From Flavobacterium amniphilum (GTDB lineage Bacteria > Bacteroidota > Bacteroidia > Flavobacteriales > Flavobacteriaceae): a stretch of DNA of 64,000 nucleotides. Below, in pieces: positions 60,932 through 64,000 of this stretch. The notes beneath the pieces were generated by a model that was not told the origin of the DNA, did not search any database, and worked only from the letters and a program-made list of their open reading frames with translations. Both the position numbers and the translations under genes were made by a program. The stretch is from positions 1 through 64,000 of the forward strand of contig NZ_JAMLJL010000014.1 in assembly GCF_023634845.1 (NCBI RefSeq), written 5' to 3'. Each line of letters starts with the position of its first letter. Position 1 is the stretch's first letter.

Positions 60932-62574
60932 TATTCTAAAACCTCAGACAGAACTTTTGCCTCTGTACCGTTTGGAAAAGTTATTTTTAATTTTTGGGCC
61001 AATGTAGGCGCAATTTGGGTAATTTCTTTCTTATCATGACTTTCTCCTTTTTTGACATTCCATCCATAAAACAAACAAGGAACATGTGTATCATATGAAT
61101 AAGGGGTCCCGTGCGAAGTACCCGTTCCGTAATACTCGATATAACCCGGCTTATCCAATACAATCAGATCTCCATTTTGGGTTGCATCAAAACCTTTAGC
61201 CATAAAATTCAAATAATAATCGGCTCCGGTAGATGCTAAAATTTCTTCTTCAGTATAAACACGTTTGATATGTTTCTGTGTTATTAAAAAGTCTTTAAAA
61301 GCCTGTTTTACCCGAATCAATTCCAATCCTTTTTCTTTGATTTTGGTTTTATTGATAAACACGTTGTAATTAGAATAGTTCAATAACAAATCATCACCGA
61401 AATACGTTTTGGAGAATTCAGCGATTGACTGTTCAACGTTTTTCTCGCTGATACTTTCCACATCATACTTATTATCTTTCAGATGTGTAACATTTTCAGC
61501 ACCCGCATGATCAGCGGTCAGGAAAATCATGTAATTCCCTTTTCCGACAGTAGTATCCAGATATTGCAGAAATTCAGCAATTGTCTGGTCCAAACGCAGA
61601 TAAGTATCCTGTAATTCGATAGATCTCGGTCCGAAATTATGTCCTACATAATCCGTTGACGAAAAACTAACCGTCAAAAAATCAGTAATATCATCTTTCC
61701 CTAATTCTTCTTTGGCAATAGCTCTTTTGGCAAAATCTGCCAATAAATTATTCCCTTGCGGACTTGCTCTTAAAACTCCGGGATCATTTGCATCCATCAT
61801 TTCTTTCATATTATACGGAAAGAAAGGTGCTTTTTTATATAATTTCCCTTCATACGGATTGTCATCAGGTAAACTTTCATTATAAACTGATTTGTCTTTC
61901 AGTAAATTCCACCCCGCTGCAGCGTATTTTTCATAATTCTTTTCATTGTTGAATTCATTAACCCAAGCCGGAAGGTTTTCACCATAAAATGTACTGGAAA
62001 TAAATGATCCTGTCTTACTGTACCAGAAAGCCCAATTGGCAAAATGTCCGGCCGGAAGGATTGCTCCACGGTCTTTAAGACTCATTCCGATTACTTTCCC
62101 TTTAAAATTTGTCGCTAAACGCAATTCATCTGTAATAGTGGATGCCTGAAGATTTTTAGGAGACATTTTCCCTTCTGTCTCTGCTCCGTTACCTACCGTT
62201 TTTACCGATTCGTCATCTGTACAATAAACATCTTTACCCAATGTTCTGTGGTACCATTCATTTCCTACAATACCGTGAACTGCTGGTGTTGTTCCGGTAT
62301 AGACAGACGCATGACCAGGCGCGGTGTATGTTGGCATATAATTGTAATGCATATTATGGAATGTATAACCATCCTTCATCAACAACTTGAATCCGTTGTC
62401 TGAAAAATCATCCGCAAAACGATACAGATATTCCATTTTCATTTGGTCAACCACAATTCCAACAACTAATTTTGGCTTTTTAGGCTCTTGTACATCTTTC
62501 TTTCCCGATGCCTTTTGCGCATTAGCGTATCCCACAACTAATAACGACAGTAATACAGTAATCTTTCTCATCAT
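60931..62574 (-). CDS. PafA-type alkaline phosphatase
   Basis: 547 aa. Signal peptide ends GYANAQK. Alkaline-phosphatase superfamily: VGIVVDQMKMEYLYRF (first metal Asp), HASVYTGTTPAVHG with the Thr nucleophile, GNEWYHR, and the K-x-R of SLKDRGAILPAGH, which marks PafA; later TADHAGAEN and GTSHGTPYSYD hold the second metal set. Periplasmic, hydrolyses phosphate monoesters and supplies phosphate. Starts on an ATGA overlap with the preceding gene. Confidence 0.93.
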   Translation of the reverse strand: MMRKITVLLSLLVVGYANAQKASGKKDVQEPKKPKLVVGIVVDQMKMEYLYRFADDFSDNGFKLLMKDGYTFHNMHYNYMPTYTAPGHASVYTGTTPAVHGIVGNEWYHRTLGKDVYCTDDESVKTVGNGAETEGKMSPKNLQASTITDELRLATNFKGKVIGMSLKDRGAILPAGHFANWAFWYSKTGSFISSTFYGENLPAWVNEFNNEKNYEKYAAAGWNLLKDKSVYNESLPDDNPYEGKLYKKAPFFPYNMKEMMDANDPGVLRASPQGNNLLADFAKRAIAKEELGKDDITDFLTVSFSSTDYVGHNFGPRSIELQDTYLRLDQTIAEFLQYLDTTVGKGNYMIFLTADHAGAENVTHLKDNKYDVESISEKNVEQSIAEFSKTYFGDDLLLNYSNYNVFINKTKIKEKGLELIRVKQAFKDFLITQKHIKRVYTEEEILASTGADYYLNFMAKGFDATQNGDLIVLDKPGYIEYYGTGTSHGTPYSYDTHVPCLFYGWNVKKGESHDKKEITQIAPTLAQKLKITFPNGTEAKVLSEVLE

Positions 62575-62975
62575 TTCTTCACATATCGCATATTGTACAC
62601 AAAAATCCTGTCAGGGTAATTGATGTACAATTGACTCATATTCTCTTTTTTACGGGTTTGGATTTCAAGAAAACAAGGTTCTGCATTTTGGTCAACACAA
62701 TCAAAACCTACAATTTCTTTTCCGTCTTCTTCCTTTTTATCGTAGTATTTAACAATCTTAAAATACTGTTCAATTTCTGAATAAACAGCAATGTAATTTT
62801 TTTGGGTATTCAGATTGGCGATAATTTTCGCTTCTTTGAACGGTGTAAAGCTACTCCATTTACCTTTATCTTTTACCGACATACTTACTGCAGAAACCTC
62901 AAAACGATAGGTTTGAGCCTTCGCAAATGTTCCGAAAAACAGTAAGAATAAAATTATTTTAAAATCTATCTTCAT
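62571..62975 (-). CDS. Small exported protein in phosphatase operon
   Basis: 134 aa. Signal peptide ends TFAKAQ. Beta-rich, calycin-like mature part with two Cys (FDCVDQNAEPCFLEI). Between the monooxygenase-like gene and pafA-type gene, overlapping the latter by four bases. Function unknown. Confidence 0.6.
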   Translation of the reverse strand: MKIDFKIILFLLFFGTFAKAQTYRFEVSAVSMSVKDKGKWSSFTPFKEAKIIANLNTQKNYIAVYSEIEQYFKIVKYYDKKEEDGKEIVGFDCVDQNAEPCFLEIQTRKKENMSQLYINYPDRIFVYNMRYVKK

Positions 62976-62982
62976 AATCTAC

Positions 62983-63921
62983 TTAAAATGTTGTCACTTC
63001 TTTTTTGGCCAATTCAAATTCGGCAATAACTTCATCAACAATATCGGCAACCGGTTTAATATCGTTTATCAAGCCGGCAATCTGTCCGATTTCCAATTCA
63101 CCTTCCACAAGATCACCTTCAAACATTCCACGCTTGGCACGGGCTCTGCCCAAAAGTTCCTTCAGCTCATCAGTCGTTGGGCATTTCGCATACAACTCCT
63201 GAACATCGTTGTAAAATTTATTTTTGATTAAACGCACTGGCGCTAATTCTTTCAAGGTTAAATGTGTACCTCCTTCTTCAAGATCTATGATGGTTTTCTT
63301 AAAGTCATCATGGGCAGAACTTTCAACCGAAGCAGCAAAACGGCTTCCCATCTGAACACCATCGGCACCTAAAACCATTGCCGCCAGCATTCCTCTACCG
63401 GTAGCAATTCCTCCTGCTGCAATTAACGGAATATTGATTTTTTCCCGCACCATCGGAATCAAAGTCAATGTGGTTGTTTCTTCACGGCCATTATGCCCTC
63501 CGGCTTCAAAACCTTCAGCCACAACTGCATCAACACCGGCTTCCTGTGCTTTTAATGCAAATTTAGAACTGCTGACAACATGTACCACGGTAATTCCCTT
63601 TTCTTTCAAAAAAGAAGTCCAGGTTTTTGGGTTACCGGCAGAAGTAAATACAATTCTCACTTCTTCCTCCACCAAAATCTGCATAATTTCTTCAATATTA
63701 GGGTATAGCATTGGCACATTTACCCCAAAAGGTTTATCAGTAGCTTTTTTACATTTCTGAATATGCTCACGTAAAATATGCGGATACATCGAACCGGCAC
63801 CAATTAAACCTAATCCTCCGGCATTACTTACGGCACTTGCCAACTTGTAGCCACTGTTCCAAATCATTCCACCCTGAACGATAGGGTATTGTATATTAAA
63901 AAGTTGGGTGATTTTATTCAT
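62983..63921 (-). CDS. Nitronate monooxygenase-like flavoprotein
   Basis: 312 aa. TIM-barrel of the NMO/FabK class: QYPIVQGGMIWNSGYKLASA, GGLGLIGAGSM, GFEAGGHNGREE (about 138-149) with the active-site His, LIAAGGIATGRGML and GADGVQMGSRFA for FMN. Could be a nitronate oxidase or an enoyl-ACP reductase FabK; the GGHNGRE form favours the NMO group. First gene of a three-gene leftward operon. Confidence 0.85.
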   Translation of the reverse strand: MNKITQLFNIQYPIVQGGMIWNSGYKLASAVSNAGGLGLIGAGSMYPHILREHIQKCKKATDKPFGVNVPMLYPNIEEIMQILVEEEVRIVFTSAGNPKTWTSFLKEKGITVVHVVSSSKFALKAQEAGVDAVVAEGFEAGGHNGREETTTLTLIPMVREKINIPLIAAGGIATGRGMLAAMVLGADGVQMGSRFAASVESSAHDDFKKTIIDLEEGGTHLTLKELAPVRLIKNKFYNDVQELYAKCPTTDELKELLGRARAKRGMFEGDLVEGELEIGQIAGLINDIKPVADIVDEVIAEFELAKKEVTTF

Positions 63922-63924
63922 TCA

Positions 63925-63999
63925 CTATTGTTTAATTAATTTTCCTGAAGTGTTTAAAACAGAATTTTGGATTGTATAAAAATAAACACCTGCATTCAA
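63925..63999 (-). CDS. C-terminal end of a type IX secreted protein (partial)
   Basis: The last 24 codons, reading LNAGVYFYTIQNSVLNTSGK then LIKQ and a TAG stop. This is the typical end of a type IX secretion sorting domain. The rest of the gene lies beyond the right edge of the window. Confidence 0.75.
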   Translation of the reverse strand: MNAGVYFYTIQNSVLNTSGKLIKQ

Positions 64000-64000
64000 T

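Overview
The window is from a low-GC Bacteroidota chromosome, most probably a Flavobacteriaceae member close to Flavobacterium. This rests on TAnnTTTG promoter elements without Shine-Dalgarno sites, type IX secretion C-terminal sorting domains (49-51 kb, 52 kb and the right edge), a PafA-type phosphatase, a KirBac channel, NhaA, sucC and lysA, and many small Bacteroidota lipoproteins. No rRNA, tRNA or CRISPR array was recognised.

Layout. (1) 1-1.86 kb and 30.0-32.84 kb are two halves of an integron-like gene-cassette array without an integron integrase. Single small plus-strand genes (RraB-like lipoprotein, DMP19/DUF4375, ankyrin, lipoprotein, DUF2625, SMI1/KNR4 and an unknown) alternate with long imperfect hairpins that look like attC sites, and the ends of individual cassettes are complementary as expected. 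Decayed hairpins continue to about 37 kb. (2) 1.9-29.9 kb is foreign DNA that appears to have entered the loop of one of these hairpins. It carries short direct repeats near both ends and an outward-reading tyrosine recombinase at the right end. Its left third (2.0-9.7 kb) holds a zinc-ribbon/SPFH pair and a LysM / DUF4280 PAAR-like / OmpA-domain / lipoprotein set that resembles a secreted-effector module. A very AT-rich stretch (9.8-12.4 kb) carries a protein with an SSB-like acidic tip. (3) 12.4-29.8 kb looks like a provirus of a tailless, probably membrane-containing virus. One long minus-strand late operon (23.3 to 12.4 kb) has a transglutaminase-like protein, several membrane proteins, three consecutive small beta-rich proteins (capsid candidates), a peptidoglycan-binding protein, a GH19 endolysin, a holin candidate, a unimolecular spanin candidate, an ArdC-zincin-RadA-like fusion and a tiny basic protein. 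No portal, terminase or tail gene is visible. The early half (23.4-28.3 kb) has small unknown genes, a replication-protein candidate, a HTH/excisionase-like gene, an RteC-like gene and the integrase. It is saturated with the palindrome ATTGCAAT (18 copies in 4.8 kb).

(4) 32.9-43.4 kb is an accessory stretch on the plus strand: membrane-anchored AraC regulator with candidate operators, secreted proline-iminopeptidase-like hydrolase, GNAT acetyltransferase, Coq4-like protein, TPR protein and many small exported proteins of unknown function. (5) 43.5-64 kb is mostly core genome: TrmL, an RluE-type pseudouridine synthase, RmuC, an acyl-CoA thioesterase, a heavy-metal-associated protein, a block of exported haem/DOMON/YceI/FG-GAP proteins (48-54.4 kb), a Kir channel, NhaA, SucC, diaminopimelate decarboxylase, an SRPBCC protein, then a PafA phosphatase / small exported protein / nitronate-monooxygenase-like operon. 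The window ends inside a gene for a type IX secreted protein.

Calls come from reading the sequence and recalled family signatures; no database search was run.
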